Made by a program: the position numbers and the translations under genes | Source of the DNA: Photobacterium aquae | GTDB lineage: Bacteria > Pseudomonadota > Gammaproteobacteria > Enterobacterales > Vibrionaceae | Assembly: GCF_001029445.1 (NCBI RefSeq) | Contig: NZ_LDOT01000023.1 | Location: 186,001 to 250,000 of the forward strand | Length of the DNA stretch: 64,000 nt | Direction: 5' to 3' | The notes under the pieces: model-generated | Told to the model about the DNA's origin: nothing | Seen by the model: only the letters and a program-made list of their open reading frames with translations | Database searches by the model: none | Shown: positions 35,316 through 43,606 of the stretch, piece after piece | Numbering within the stretch: position 1 is the stretch's first letter | Layout of the letters: every line of letters begins with the position of its first letter

Positions 35316-35509
35316 TTTCGATTTCATCTTAAGTGCGTGTTTTTGTGATATTTATTCTCATTTAAATCATATTTTTCTTTGGTAAATTACAGTTATGCTC
35401 CATTTTTGGGTTGAGATTGCTATTTTTGTATGTTTTGCAGAGAGGGTTTTGAACATCAGTAGTGTGCAGAATACGTTTTGTGAATATATTATGCTTTTTC
35501 TTATTAGCC

Positions 35510-35558
35510 TGTGGATAAGTGATTTATCCACAAAAGCTGTGAGTAACTCTGTGGGAAA
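35510..35558. promoter_or_regulatory. Cluster of four DnaA-box-like 9-mers
   Basis: Two perfect consensus DnaA boxes face each other: TGTGGATAA (35510-35518) and TTATCCACA (35524-35532). Two near-matches follow in the first orientation: TGTGAGTAA (35538-35546) and TGTGGGAAA (35550-35558). Starts are 14, 14 and 12 bases apart. Four such sites in 49 bases is far from chance. Confidence 0.6.
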
Positions 35559-35620
35559 GGCGTAGGGGCTATGAACCATGCCGCTTTCAGTAAAGTCAAT
35601 ACTTTATGATGCTAAAAGTG

Positions 35621-35636
35621 ATGTAATCGTTTACGG
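35621..35636. promoter_or_regulatory. LacI/PurR-type palindrome
   Basis: ATGTAATCGTTTACGG contains GTAATCGTTTAC and matches the PurR consensus at 11 of 16 positions. It is 150 bases upstream of the CpxR-like gene. Confidence 0.3.
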
Positions 35637-35785
35637 TATTTGTTCTGAAATCCGTCATAGTTGGTTGGCTAGATATGATGGATGAGTTCGCTATCAACTC
35701 GTGGTTGTGAGCTTCTATTACTACTTGCTTGTACGCTGAGAATACATAGAATTACTATTTTCAATTCCCATAATATGAGAGTGTT

Positions 35786-36448
35786 TTGTCAAAGATTCTT
35801 GTCGTAGATGATGACCAGCTGCTTTGTGAGTTACTAGAAGAAGTGCTCGTTGATGAAGGCTATGATGTTTGCTGTGTTCATTGTGGTGATTCAGCATTAC
35901 GTTACTTAGAAGAGCGGGGTGTTGACCTTGTTTTGTTGGACGTTATGCTGCCAACTATTGATGGGATGCAGGTTGCAAGACGTATCTGTCAACGTTTTGC
36001 AATACCTATAATGATGTTGACAGCGTTGGCTGACGAATCTTCATTACTTGATGGATTAGACGCTGGTGCCGATCATTATTTAGCTAAGCCTTTCCATGTG
36101 CCGGAGTTACTTGCTCGGATTAAAGCAATGCTGCGCAGAGTGGGGTTAGAAAAACAGCGTATTCATATGGCTCCTTCTGCGACTCCGATTTATGCTGAGC
36201 TTGATCGTGTTCCTTTGACTGGTACTGAAAAAGAATTGCTTGAATATTTGGTCAGCCATAATGGTATTGTGGTCTCAAAAGCCGAATTGCAAAAAGAAGT
36301 ACTAAAGAAAGAACTCAGCCCGTTTGACCGAAATTTAGATATGCATATTAGTAATATTCGTCGCAAAATGGTGATGTCAGGTTTGTCTAAGAAGCATATC
36401 AAAACGGTAAGGGGATTAGGCTATAGTTTTCTGGAAACAGCCGGATAA
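35786..36448 (+). CDS. OmpR-family response regulator, CpxR-like, without adjacent kinase
   Basis: A 220-residue regulator: receiver (1-115) with acidic pair D8-D9-D10, phospho-acceptor in DLVLLDVMLP, and Lys in YLAKPF; then a winged-helix DNA-binding domain. The C-terminal domain resembles CpxR: LTGTEKELLEYL, KEVLKKELSPFDRNLDMHIS and IKTVRGLGYSF. The likely start is TTG 35786, as residue 3 onward (KILVVDDD) is the standard N-terminus. No kinase gene is next to it; the CpxA-like kinase at 57184 in this window lacks a regulator and is a candidate partner. Confidence 0.85.
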   Translation: MSKILVVDDDQLLCELLEEVLVDEGYDVCCVHCGDSALRYLEERGVDLVLLDVMLPTIDGMQVARRICQRFAIPIMMLTALADESSLLDGLDAGADHYLAKPFHVPELLARIKAMLRRVGLEKQRIHMAPSATPIYAELDRVPLTGTEKELLEYLVSHNGIVVSKAELQKEVLKKELSPFDRNLDMHISNIRRKMVMSGLSKKHIKTVRGLGYSFLETAG

Positions 36449-36458
36449 CGGTGGGGAT

Positions 36459-36488
36459 AAAAAAAGAGGCGCCGAAGCGCCACTTTTT
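36459..36488. terminator. Intrinsic terminator, bidirectional
   Basis: GGCGC and GCGCC around CGAA, flanked by A-run and T-run, between the convergent CpxR-like and lpp genes. Confidence 0.85.
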
Positions 36489-36751
36489 TATTTTCTATAG
36501 GAACTTGCAATGTTGTCAATACGCTGATTGGCGCGCATTGCTTCTTGATATGCAGCGTCAGAGGCTGCGCGTGCGTCGTTAACTGCACCTGCTAGTTGAT
36601 CCTGCTGACTTTGCAGCGCACCTACTTGATCAGAGAGCATATCGACTTTATTTGTGAGCTGCTGCATTTGATCGACTTCATCTGAGCTAGAGCAACCTAC
36701 AAGTGTTGCACTCAGAAGAATGCCTGCAAGGATAGATAATGAACGGTTCAT
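36488..36751 (-). CDS. lpp: Major outer membrane (Braun-type) lipoprotein
   Basis: An 87-residue lipoprotein (lipobox LVGC) with mature start CSSSDEVDQM, a continuous heptad coiled coil, and the ending ANQRIDNIASSYRK. The final Tyr-Arg-Lys matches E. coli Lpp, whose C-terminal lysine is bound to peptidoglycan by L,D-transpeptidases. ATG 36751 has GGAGAAG upstream; the longer frame from 36778 adds nine residues without support. It is about ten residues longer in the helix than E. coli Lpp. The ErfK-type enzyme at 55453 is a plausible partner. Confidence 0.9.
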   Translation of the reverse strand: MNRSLSILAGILLSATLVGCSSSDEVDQMQQLTNKVDMLSDQVGALQSQQDQLAGAVNDARAASDAAYQEAMRANQRIDNIASSYRK

Positions 36752-36935
36752 TTTTCTTTCTTCTCCTTTGTTTGCCACTACAGACCGAGCGTTAAATTAT
36801 CAGTCGGCAGAATTAGTATGGCAGATGTTGATGCATTTGCTGCTCGAACATTAATTTATCTTATTATTTTTCTCTCAAATATGAGAAAACCCGACTGAGC
36901 GGGTTTTCGCTGTTTTGAGTGTAATAATTCTGATA

Positions 36936-37532
36936 TTAAGCTTTGTTTGAGGATGTTTGGAGCACTCGTGAAATGGCATCGACAAGAATATCAGGGTTTA
37001 GAGTATGTTGTACCTTTTCTATTAGGTCGCCGTTTGGGGCAAGGAAATAGAAGTAGGAGTTGTGGTCAACAGCATAGTCAAGAGCAGAGTCTTTGAGCTC
37101 GGTTCGGATGTAGAGCACACCGTATTTTTCAGCAAGAGCTTTAGTCTGGGCTTGTGTTCCTGTCATACCGATAATATTTTTATGGAAATATTGTGCGTAT
37201 TGAGCACTTTTTTCTGGCGTATCTCGGTCAGGATCGAGCGTAATGAAAATTGGCCATAGTTGTGACAGTTGCTGAGGTTTGATTTTCTGTAGCGCCGCGG
37301 AAAGAACCGCTAGAGACGTTGGGCATACATCTGGGCAGTGGGTATAGCCAAAGTAGATGACACGTATCCGAGGATCCTTGGGATCGTATAGATCAACCGC
37401 CTCATTAGCCGTTTCCAAAAAATTCAACGGGTATTCCGGTCCTGTTTTCTCAGGATTGCTTCGGTCAACGATAAGGCTTGTTATAAGGCCGGCAGCAAGA
37501 GCTAGGGCAAGGATAATCCATTGATATTTCAC
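36936..37532 (-). CDS. SCO1/SenC family copper chaperone-like protein
   Basis: A 198-residue thioredoxin-fold protein with an N-terminal membrane anchor (WIILALALAAGLITSLIV). The copper ligands are C66 and C70 (THCPDVCP) and H157 (VDHNSYFYFL). The family metallates the CuA site of cytochrome oxidase or acts as thiol reductase. It overlaps the upstream gene by four bases, so the two are coupled. No oxidase gene is in the window. Confidence 0.9.
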   Translation of the reverse strand: MKYQWIILALALAAGLITSLIVDRSNPEKTGPEYPLNFLETANEAVDLYDPKDPRIRVIYFGYTHCPDVCPTSLAVLSAALQKIKPQQLSQLWPIFITLDPDRDTPEKSAQYAQYFHKNIIGMTGTQAQTKALAEKYGVLYIRTELKDSALDYAVDHNSYFYFLAPNGDLIEKVQHTLNPDILVDAISRVLQTSSNKA

Positions 37533-37975
37533 TTTTCCATCCTCAATGAGATAAATACAGGTTCAAACTCATGCTCATGGTTGGAAGGGGTAATCGTCCC
37601 TTTCCATGTCATAGCATCTGATGTACAAAACGGTAATATTATCTGGCCATTATACCTATTATCTTGATCGGTACGGCTTAGTTTTAACTTATATTGTCCC
37701 ATCATCATCTCATGGCCTTCGAGTATGAATTCAAGATTTTCAACTGAGACAGGGAGGGATGGCCATACCACGTCCACTTCAGTGGCGATCATAGGTTTGA
37801 CGATATCGTGTGATAACCGTATGTTGATTTGGTCATTTATACAGGGGGTACGGCTGAGTTGGCAGTATGTATCGCTCTGAGGGGACTTGGTTGTGAATAA
37901 AATGTAAGATAGCCCCAGTATGATAGCGCTACTGGTTGATAGCATCGGCCATTTCCTTTTTATGCTCATTTTCAT
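37529..37975 (-). CDS. Membrane-anchored partner of the SCO1-like protein
   Basis: A 148-residue protein with one N-terminal membrane helix (MLSTSSAIILGLSYILFTT) and a periplasmic beta-rich domain. Cysteines C38 and C45 (TYCQLSRTPC) and a later Cys (LPFCTSD) plus the cluster HEMMMG could bind copper. It is translationally coupled to the SCO1-like gene, suggesting a role in copper delivery; I know no named family for it. Confidence 0.7.
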   Translation of the reverse strand: MKMSIKRKWPMLSTSSAIILGLSYILFTTKSPQSDTYCQLSRTPCINDQINIRLSHDIVKPMIATEVDVVWPSLPVSVENLEFILEGHEMMMGQYKLKLSRTDQDNRYNGQIILPFCTSDAMTWKGTITPSNHEHEFEPVFISLRMEK

Positions 37976-38310
37976 CCTTACTAACGGATTGCGATACTCA
38001 GATTACCGATGGTGTTTTGATATCCTATCATCTTGCTGTAGTTCTATCTTCGTAGAGCCTTTCTTTTGTGACATTGTTGTAATCTTTATGCTGTTATGTC
38101 TGCATTGTTAAATTAAGGGGGCTTTTGTTTTTGGTGTTTCGTGCTGTGTGGCCTGATGTTAACGGGTTACATCGTGATGATGTATCTGCAAGCTAGATCA
38201 AATTTTCTCTGCTTCATTTAGTGACAAAAACCACAAAAATATTATGTGTTTCGCATATTATTCACCGTAATTAAAAAATATTAAGATATATATCCAATAG
38301 GTGAAAAATT
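37976..38310. promoter_or_regulatory. Upstream region of L-asparaginase II
   Basis: Divergent 335-base region. A CRP-like site AGTGA-N6-CCACA is at 38220-38235, about 76 bases before the ansB start, with an AT-rich stretch after it for a promoter. E. coli ansB is controlled by CRP and FNR. Confidence 0.5.
38220..38235 (+). promoter_or_regulatory. CRP-like site upstream of ansB
   Basis: AGTGACAAAAACCACA matches TGTGA-N6-TCACA at 8 of 10 positions. Confidence 0.4.
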
Positions 38311-39372
38311 ATGAAAAAGAGTGCGATTTCAATTGGTCTGCTAACTGCTGGTCTATGTTTTAGCTCATTAGGCTTTGCAGGTGATCTACCGAATATCAAG
38401 ATTCTGGCAACAGGCGGTACAATTGCTGGTGCTGGTCAGTCAGCGACAGATTCGAGCTACACGGCGGGTAAAGTTGGGGTAGACTCCCTAATTCATGCTG
38501 TACCGCAGATGACAAAAATTGCAAACATCAGCGGTGAGCAAGTTGTTAGCATCGGCTCTCAGGATATGAATGATGAGGTTTGGCTGAAGTTAGCTAACCG
38601 AGTAAATGCTCTGCTAGCAAAAGATGATGTGGATGGTGTTGTGATCACCCATGGTACGGATACTATGGAAGAAACGGCATACTTCCTTGATCTTACAGTA
38701 AAAAGTGATAAGCCTGTTGTATTGGTAGGGGCAATGCGACCTTCAACAGCCATGAGTGCTGATGGTCCGGTTAACCTTTATAATGCGGTAGTGACAGCTG
38801 TGGATGCAGAGTCAAAAGGCCGTGGTGTATTGGTTGCGATGAACGATACAGTTTTTGATGCCCGCGATGTCACAAAGACTAGCACAACCGCTGTAGATAC
38901 GTTCCAGTCGCCTAACATGGGTCCTCTTGGTTACGTGCACAATAGTGATGTGAAATACCAGCGTAGCCCTGAGCGCCACCATACAACAGAAACAGTATTT
39001 GATGTATCGAAAGTAAAAGCGTTGCCTAAGGTCGGTATTGTTTATAACTACGCAAATGCGACAGATTTGCCGGTTAAAGCGATGGTTGATGCTGATTTTG
39101 ACGGCATTGTAAGTGCTGGCGTGGGTAACGGTAACATGTACCATACGATTTTCGATGGGCTGGCAAAAGCGAGCAAAGACGGTGTGATGGTTGTGCGTAG
39201 TGCCCGTACGGGTTCAGGTTCCACAACACTGGATGCAGAAGTTGATGATGCTAAGTACGGTTTTGTTGCGTCAGGTACTTTGAATCCACAAAAGGCACGT
39301 ATTCTTCTTATGCTTTCTCTGACTCAAACTCAGGATTACAAAGAAGTTCAGAAGATGTTCCAGTACTACTAA
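38311..39372 (+). CDS. ansB: Periplasmic L-asparaginase II
   Basis: A 353-residue enzyme with signal peptide (cut near GFAG-DLPN), hydrolysing asparagine to aspartate and ammonia. Very close to E. coli AnsB: ILATGGTIAGAG with the nucleophile Thr at 37, VITHGTDTMEETAYFLDLTV with the second Thr, SADGPVNLYNAV and GFVASGTLNPQKARILL. It is a single gene with a terminator. Confidence 0.96.
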   Translation: MKKSAISIGLLTAGLCFSSLGFAGDLPNIKILATGGTIAGAGQSATDSSYTAGKVGVDSLIHAVPQMTKIANISGEQVVSIGSQDMNDEVWLKLANRVNALLAKDDVDGVVITHGTDTMEETAYFLDLTVKSDKPVVLVGAMRPSTAMSADGPVNLYNAVVTAVDAESKGRGVLVAMNDTVFDARDVTKTSTTAVDTFQSPNMGPLGYVHNSDVKYQRSPERHHTTETVFDVSKVKALPKVGIVYNYANATDLPVKAMVDADFDGIVSAGVGNGNMYHTIFDGLAKASKDGVMVVRSARTGSGSTTLDAEVDDAKYGFVASGTLNPQKARILLMLSLTQTQDYKEVQKMFQYY

Positions 39373-39387
39373 GCCTATTTTCTCTAT

Positions 39388-39417
39388 AAAAAAAGCCGCC
39401 AAATTGGCGGCTTTTTT
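39388..39417. terminator. Intrinsic terminator, bidirectional
   Basis: AAGCCGCC and GGCGGCTT around AAATT, flanked by A-run and T-run, between convergent ansB and the DUF368 gene. Confidence 0.88.
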
Positions 39418-39450
39418 ATTATCTCTTACCTGGGATGGTTGCTGAGGCGC

Positions 39451-40362
39451 TTATTTTTCGGAGAGGCGCTCTAGTCCCCACACAAGCGCAATACCAAGGA
39501 GCATTGCCATGATAGCGTAGCCGATGAAGGCTGGTTGGCCGGTGATTTGTTCGAAGTGGAACGGAGAGAGGTTCTGTTCAAGTAGCGGAACTTGCTCGCC
39601 GCTTGAGTTGGTTCGCCAAGTTAGCGTCTCTTTCCAAGGCCAGATTTTGCTAAGAGTACCAATCATCAGGCCCGTAAGGAATGTTAAGGCGATATCACGA
39701 TAGTGGCGCAGCACCCAAGATAAAACATGAGAGAACGAAAGTAGGCCGATAACACAGCCACTGGCGAAAAGTCCCAATGTGATGATATCTAAAGATTTTG
39801 CAGCGCCTAGGATAGGGGCATACATACCTAGCAGAAGCAAAATAAAGCTACCGGAGATGCCCGGTAGGATCATGGCACAAATAGCAATGGAGCCTGACAG
39901 AATAATATTGAAATAAGTTGGCTCCAGCGTCAATGGGTGCAGTACGGTGATGCCGTAGGCAAATACGGTACCCGCAATAACGGCAATAACGCGGCTTGCT
40001 CCCCAGTTTGAAACCTGTTTGAACATATGGATCACCGAGATGATGATCAAGCCGAAGAAGAAGGACCACAATGGAATTGGATGAGTGTGCAGCATCCATG
40101 TAATGACCCGGGCCAGTGTGAAGATACTGGTTAAGATCCCTGATAGGAGCAAGATCAGAAAGGTGCCGTTAATGTGTTCAAATGCAGCCTTAAAGCCATT
40201 TTGGCGCCAAATACCAATTAAGGATGGATTGATACGGCGGATGCTTTCAAGCAGTGTGTCATAAATACCTGTAATAAAAGCAATGGTGCCGCCTGAAACG
40301 CCAGGAACGACATCTGCCGCACCCATCGCCATTCCTTTAAGAAATGTAAACACTTTACTCAT
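39451..40362 (-). CDS. popT: DUF368 membrane protein, polyprenyl-phosphate (C55-P) translocase family
   Basis: A 303-residue membrane protein with about eight to nine helices. The DUF368 signature is MAMGAADVVPGVSGGTIAFITGIYD near the N-terminus and a second, related stretch ILPGISGSFILLLLGMY near 165. DUF368 proteins (PopT) were reported in 2023 as transporters that recycle undecaprenyl phosphate across the inner membrane, conditionally important in V. cholerae. The glycosyltransferases at 42590-45086 would use the same carrier. Confidence 0.88.
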   Translation of the reverse strand: MSKVFTFLKGMAMGAADVVPGVSGGTIAFITGIYDTLLESIRRINPSLIGIWRQNGFKAAFEHINGTFLILLLSGILTSIFTLARVITWMLHTHPIPLWSFFFGLIIISVIHMFKQVSNWGASRVIAVIAGTVFAYGITVLHPLTLEPTYFNIILSGSIAICAMILPGISGSFILLLLGMYAPILGAAKSLDIITLGLFASGCVIGLLSFSHVLSWVLRHYRDIALTFLTGLMIGTLSKIWPWKETLTWRTNSSGEQVPLLEQNLSPFHFEQITGQPAFIGYAIMAMLLGIALVWGLERLSEK

Positions 40363-40479
40363 GATTGTCCGTTAGCGTTGAATAATAAACGAATGTCATT
40401 ATACCGCGTTATGGTAAAAAAAAAGTTTTTCTATCAAAGCGATTAATATGCATCCCAAAACTTGTTTTTTATCTATTGG

Positions 40480-41772
40480 TTAAATATTGGGTGCTTCGTC
40501 TGCTTTAAATGTAATGCAGGCGCAGCACCCACCGCCTGGGTTGTCACGATGCTCGAGTTTCCATCCATACTTGCGGCAAATATCATTGGCTATGAGTAAC
40601 CCCAAGCCATATCCGTTCACGCCTTTGTGAGAAGTCCCCAGTCCCATTCCTGTATCGCAAACGGTAATTTGATGTTGTGAAACGCTAATTTCAACAGATC
40701 CTTTATCTGTGTATGCAAAGGCATTTTTGATGAGATTTCCCAATAGAATGTTGAGGGTGTTCTCTGGGATTTTGAGAGTTACACCTTTATCTACAAGCAC
40801 TTGCCACTCTATGTGTTTGTCTGAAGAGATGAGGTGGGTGTGAGCGAGGGTGATCTGAGTAATTTCGGTCTTGGTAATAGGTCTCGCAGTTAGTGCGTCG
40901 AAATTTTCCTCTCGGGTTAATGAGAGTAAGGTCGTGACAAAGTCATTCATTTCATCACTGGCATGTTGTAGGCGTAATCGCTGCTTTTCGATGAATGTAG
41001 GCTCATGTGACTGGCCGAGCAGGGAGGTAGCCCCTTTTATTACCATTAATGGCGTTCGTAGTTCATGGCTTGCATAGCGATTGAATGCTCGCTCGCGGTT
41101 GAGCAGCTCATCAATGCGGGACATGTAGCGGTTAAAGCTATCGACGAGTTGTAGCAGCTCGCGTGATACCGTACCGCTTGGCACCTCAACGGGAGAAAGA
41201 TCATTTGCACTGCGTTGCTCCAGGTTATCGGCCAGTTCTGATAACGGGTGAGTGAGTCGTCCTGATACTTTTAGTACGACAAGCATCGTGGCAGTTAAGA
41301 GGATAAATGAGATTGCGAGCTGTTTTAGTTGATTATCTAAGATCTGTTCTTCGCTAATTTCAAAAATATCATCGTAATAGAGAAGGTAGAGATCTTCATT
41401 ATTCTTGTCGTTTGTGATGCGGTTGCGTTGAATAAAGTACTCGGTGTCATTGTATTCATCGCGCTCAACCTCAATTGTTTTGCCATACGGCAAATCATCC
41501 GGTATGGCGAGATGATCCGGTAAGGATGCTTTCCCAACGAAGGCTTTGGTAAAAGGTGGGATGGCAAATTGCTCAAGATGTTGTTCAGCCAAAACCTCCA
41601 TAGCAACCTGACGAGCGTGTGTCAGACGGTTATTCGCATTGAGCTGCTCAAAATCATCCAGCGTTGAATCCATCAAGGTAAAATGCAGCGTTAGGATCGC
41701 AAATGCAATCGCCGCAAAGTAGGTAAAGGTAAGTTGCTTGGCACTCTTGGCCTTATTGACGCTGACAGTCAC
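40480..41772 (-). CDS. Sensor histidine kinase paired with the 41775 regulator
   Basis: A 430-residue membrane kinase. Membrane helices are at about 15-33 and 150-169, enclosing a 115-residue sensor region. HAMP follows (170-222), then the dimerisation helix with H236 in ASHELRTPL and the ATPase domain (NLIKNAF, DTGMGLG, GYGLGLLI). The stop is near a GG-C-C tail (NPGGGCCACITF). It lies two bases after the regulator gene. Divergent glycosyltransferase genes suggest control of surface-glycan modification. Confidence 0.92.
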   Translation of the reverse strand: MTVSVNKAKSAKQLTFTYFAAIAFAILTLHFTLMDSTLDDFEQLNANNRLTHARQVAMEVLAEQHLEQFAIPPFTKAFVGKASLPDHLAIPDDLPYGKTIEVERDEYNDTEYFIQRNRITNDKNNEDLYLLYYDDIFEISEEQILDNQLKQLAISFILLTATMLVVLKVSGRLTHPLSELADNLEQRSANDLSPVEVPSGTVSRELLQLVDSFNRYMSRIDELLNRERAFNRYASHELRTPLMVIKGATSLLGQSHEPTFIEKQRLRLQHASDEMNDFVTTLLSLTREENFDALTARPITKTEITQITLAHTHLISSDKHIEWQVLVDKGVTLKIPENTLNILLGNLIKNAFAYTDKGSVEISVSQHQITVCDTGMGLGTSHKGVNGYGLGLLIANDICRKYGWKLEHRDNPGGGCCACITFKADEAPNI

Positions 41773-41774
41773 GA

Positions 41775-42449
41775 CTAGTCCTCTTTAACCAGTTGATAAC
41801 CGACTTTCGGTATGGTTCGGATATATGCTTGCTTGAAGGGCTTGTCGATAATACTTCGCAACTGATAGATATGGCTGCGTAATACATTGCCTTCGGGCTC
41901 TTCGTCATCCCAAAGCGAGGAAACGAGCTCTTCTTTAGTGACCACTTTGGGTGAGCGGGTAATAAGGAGTTTTAGTATTTTGAACAGCGTAGGGTTGAGG
42001 GTAAAGGTGCAACCTTCTCTTTGGGCTGTGTGCGTATTGAGATCAAGTGTGAGATCGCCAAAGTGTAACGACGTTTGGGCCGTCTCTCCACTACGACGGC
42101 GAGTCAGGGCTTTTATCCTTGCCTCTAGAATGTCAAGGTCGAACGGCTTGACAAGATAGTCATCAGCGCCGGTTGCGAAGCCTTCGAGCGTATCCTCTCG
42201 TGTATCGCGGGCAGTTAGCATGAGGATCGGGGTATCGTTCCCTTGTTCTCGGAGAAGTTTGCATACGGTGAAACCATCCATTTTGGGCAGCATGACATCA
42301 AGGATGATCAAATCATAATGATTGCTCGATGCCAATTCTAACCCATGTACGCCGTTGCTGGCATAATCGAGGGCATGCCCTTTAATTTCAAAGAAATCGA
42401 AGATAACTCCGGCTATATCCTGATGATCTTCGACCAATAATAGTTTCAT
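41775..42449 (-). CDS. OmpR-family response regulator (upstream of kinase)
   Basis: A 224-residue regulator with acidic pair E8-D9, phospho-acceptor in DLIILDVMLPKMD, Lys in YLVKPFD, and a winged-helix domain ending IRTIPKVGYQLVKED. It is the first gene of the two-gene operon with the 40480 kinase. The 33-bp palindrome 62 bases upstream is the natural candidate for its own operator. Confidence 0.92.
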   Translation of the reverse strand: MKLLLVEDHQDIAGVIFDFFEIKGHALDYASNGVHGLELASSNHYDLIILDVMLPKMDGFTVCKLLREQGNDTPILMLTARDTREDTLEGFATGADDYLVKPFDLDILEARIKALTRRRSGETAQTSLHFGDLTLDLNTHTAQREGCTFTLNPTLFKILKLLITRSPKVVTKEELVSSLWDDEEPEGNVLRSHIYQLRSIIDKPFKQAYIRTIPKVGYQLVKED

Positions 42450-42510
42450 TGCGAACTCCGACAGTCGGCTTGTTAGCCTTAGGTATTCCCCCTATTTTGC
42501 CATACTAGCG

Positions 42511-42543
42511 TGTGAAAAAAATGTCAGTGACATTTTTCTCACA
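42511..42543. promoter_or_regulatory. 33-bp near-perfect palindrome in divergent promoter
   Basis: Arms TGTGAAAAAAATGTCA (42511-42526) and TGACATTTTTCTCACA (42528-42543) pair at 15 of 16 positions around a single G. It is placed between the regulator gene (42449) and the glycosyltransferase (42590), so it can serve both as an operator. Confidence 0.7.
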
Positions 42544-42561
42544 AGGTTATGTTTAGCCTGT

Positions 42562-42589
42562 GGTTATTTTCAAAAACGAGAAAATAACC
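42562..42589 (+). promoter_or_regulatory. Hairpin abutting the glycosyltransferase start codon
   Basis: GGTTATTTTC (42562-42571) pairs perfectly with GAAAATAACC (42580-42589) around 8 bases, and the ATG begins at the next base. The only purine-rich ribosome site (ACGAGAAA) lies in the loop and 3' arm, so folding should limit translation. Confidence 0.6.
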
Positions 42590-43606
42590 ATGTCATCTAT
42601 TGCTATGCTGCCCCGCCGTCCGGATGAGGCCTACATTGTTCAGCCTTTTCTTAGCGTCATTGTTCCGATGTACAACGAATCTGAAGTTCTGGCAACTTGC
42701 CATGAACGGTTGTGCGATGCATTGGATCAGCTACACAGGCCATGTGAAATTATTTATGTTGATGACGGAAGCGCTGATAGCTCTTGGTCTTTGGCTGCGG
42801 CATTTACTTCGCCACACCATACAGTCAGGGCGGTGCGTTTGAGCCGCAACTTTGGTAAGGAAGCCGCGATGAGTGCAGGGCTTGCACAAGCTGCGGGACA
42901 GGCGGTCATTATTATCGATGCCGATTTGCAAGACCCGCCAGAGCTGATTCCGGAGATGGTAAGTCAGTGGCAAGCTGGCTTTGATGTTGTCGATATGCAG
43001 CGGAGCAAGAGGCACGGAGAAGGTTGGTTCAAACGATTTACAGCAGCAGCATTTTATCGTGTGATTAATCATATTAGCGAGGTGGATTTGCCCGCTAACG
43101 TTGGTGATTTTCGTCTACTTGACCAGCGTGTTGTCCGTGAAATTAATCAGCTGCCTGAGCGTACCCGGTTTATGAAGGGGTTATTTGCTTGGCCAGGATT
43201 CAAGCGTACTACCTTACAGTTTGAACGGGACTCTCGCCAGGCCGGTGAGACGAAATGGAATTATCGCAAATTAATGCACCTCGCATTCGAAGGCATTACT
43301 TCATTTAGTACTCGACCTTTGCGTATGGCTACGGTGGCTGGAGCGATGATATCTGTTGCTGCCATAGTGTGGGCTTTTATTGTATGGAGCAAGACCCTCT
43401 TATGGGGGGATCCGGTCGCTGGCTACCCGTCCATGATGATTATGATGCTGCTGATGGGTGGGATTCAGTTATTGTCGATAGGGCTGATGGGAGAGTATAT
43501 CGGCCGGCTATTTATCGAAGCCAAGCAGCGACCGTTGTACGTGGTGATGGATGAAAGCGTGTCGGTTGGTTACGAGCAGAGCAGGGAGACTGAAGATGGG
43601 GTATAA
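42590..43606 (+). CDS. Polyprenyl-phosphate glycosyltransferase (ArnC/GtrB-like, GT2)
   Basis: A 338-residue GT-A fold enzyme, cytoplasmic catalytic domain (SVIVPMYNESEVL, IYVDDGSADSSW, IIDADLQDPPELIPEM with the DxD-like site) followed by two membrane helices near the C-terminus (TVAGAMISVAAIVWAFIVW and MIMMLLMGGIQLLSIGLMG). Relatives load a sugar onto undecaprenyl phosphate. ATG 42590 was chosen over GTG 42560, because the latter lies in the hairpin. Next comes an ArnT-like transferase that would use the lipid-linked sugar. Confidence 0.88.
   Translation: MSSIAMLPRRPDEAYIVQPFLSVIVPMYNESEVLATCHERLCDALDQLHRPCEIIYVDDGSADSSWSLAAAFTSPHHTVRAVRLSRNFGKEAAMSAGLAQAAGQAVIIIDADLQDPPELIPEMVSQWQAGFDVVDMQRSKRHGEGWFKRFTAAAFYRVINHISEVDLPANVGDFRLLDQRVVREINQLPERTRFMKGLFAWPGFKRTTLQFERDSRQAGETKWNYRKLMHLAFEGITSFSTRPLRMATVAGAMISVAAIVWAFIVWSKTLLWGDPVAGYPSMMIMMLLMGGIQLLSIGLMGEYIGRLFIEAKQRPLYVVMDESVSVGYEQSRETEDGV

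Larger units (their letters stand above)
35009..35785. other. 777-base gene-free region with DnaA-box cluster
   Basis: Divergent region between codBA and the CpxR-like gene, AT-rich near codB. It holds, in order, a codB leader hairpin (35046-35069), a PurR-like site (35300-35315), four DnaA-box-like 9-mers (35510-35558) and a second LacI/PurR-type palindrome (35621-35636). A 70-codon open frame on the minus strand (35367-35579) has no support from composition or similarity. Confidence 0.6.

Noticed and set aside
35367..35579. 70-codon minus-strand open frame in the region between codB and the CpxR-like gene
   Set aside because: It overlaps the DnaA-box cluster and has no ribosome site or family signal.
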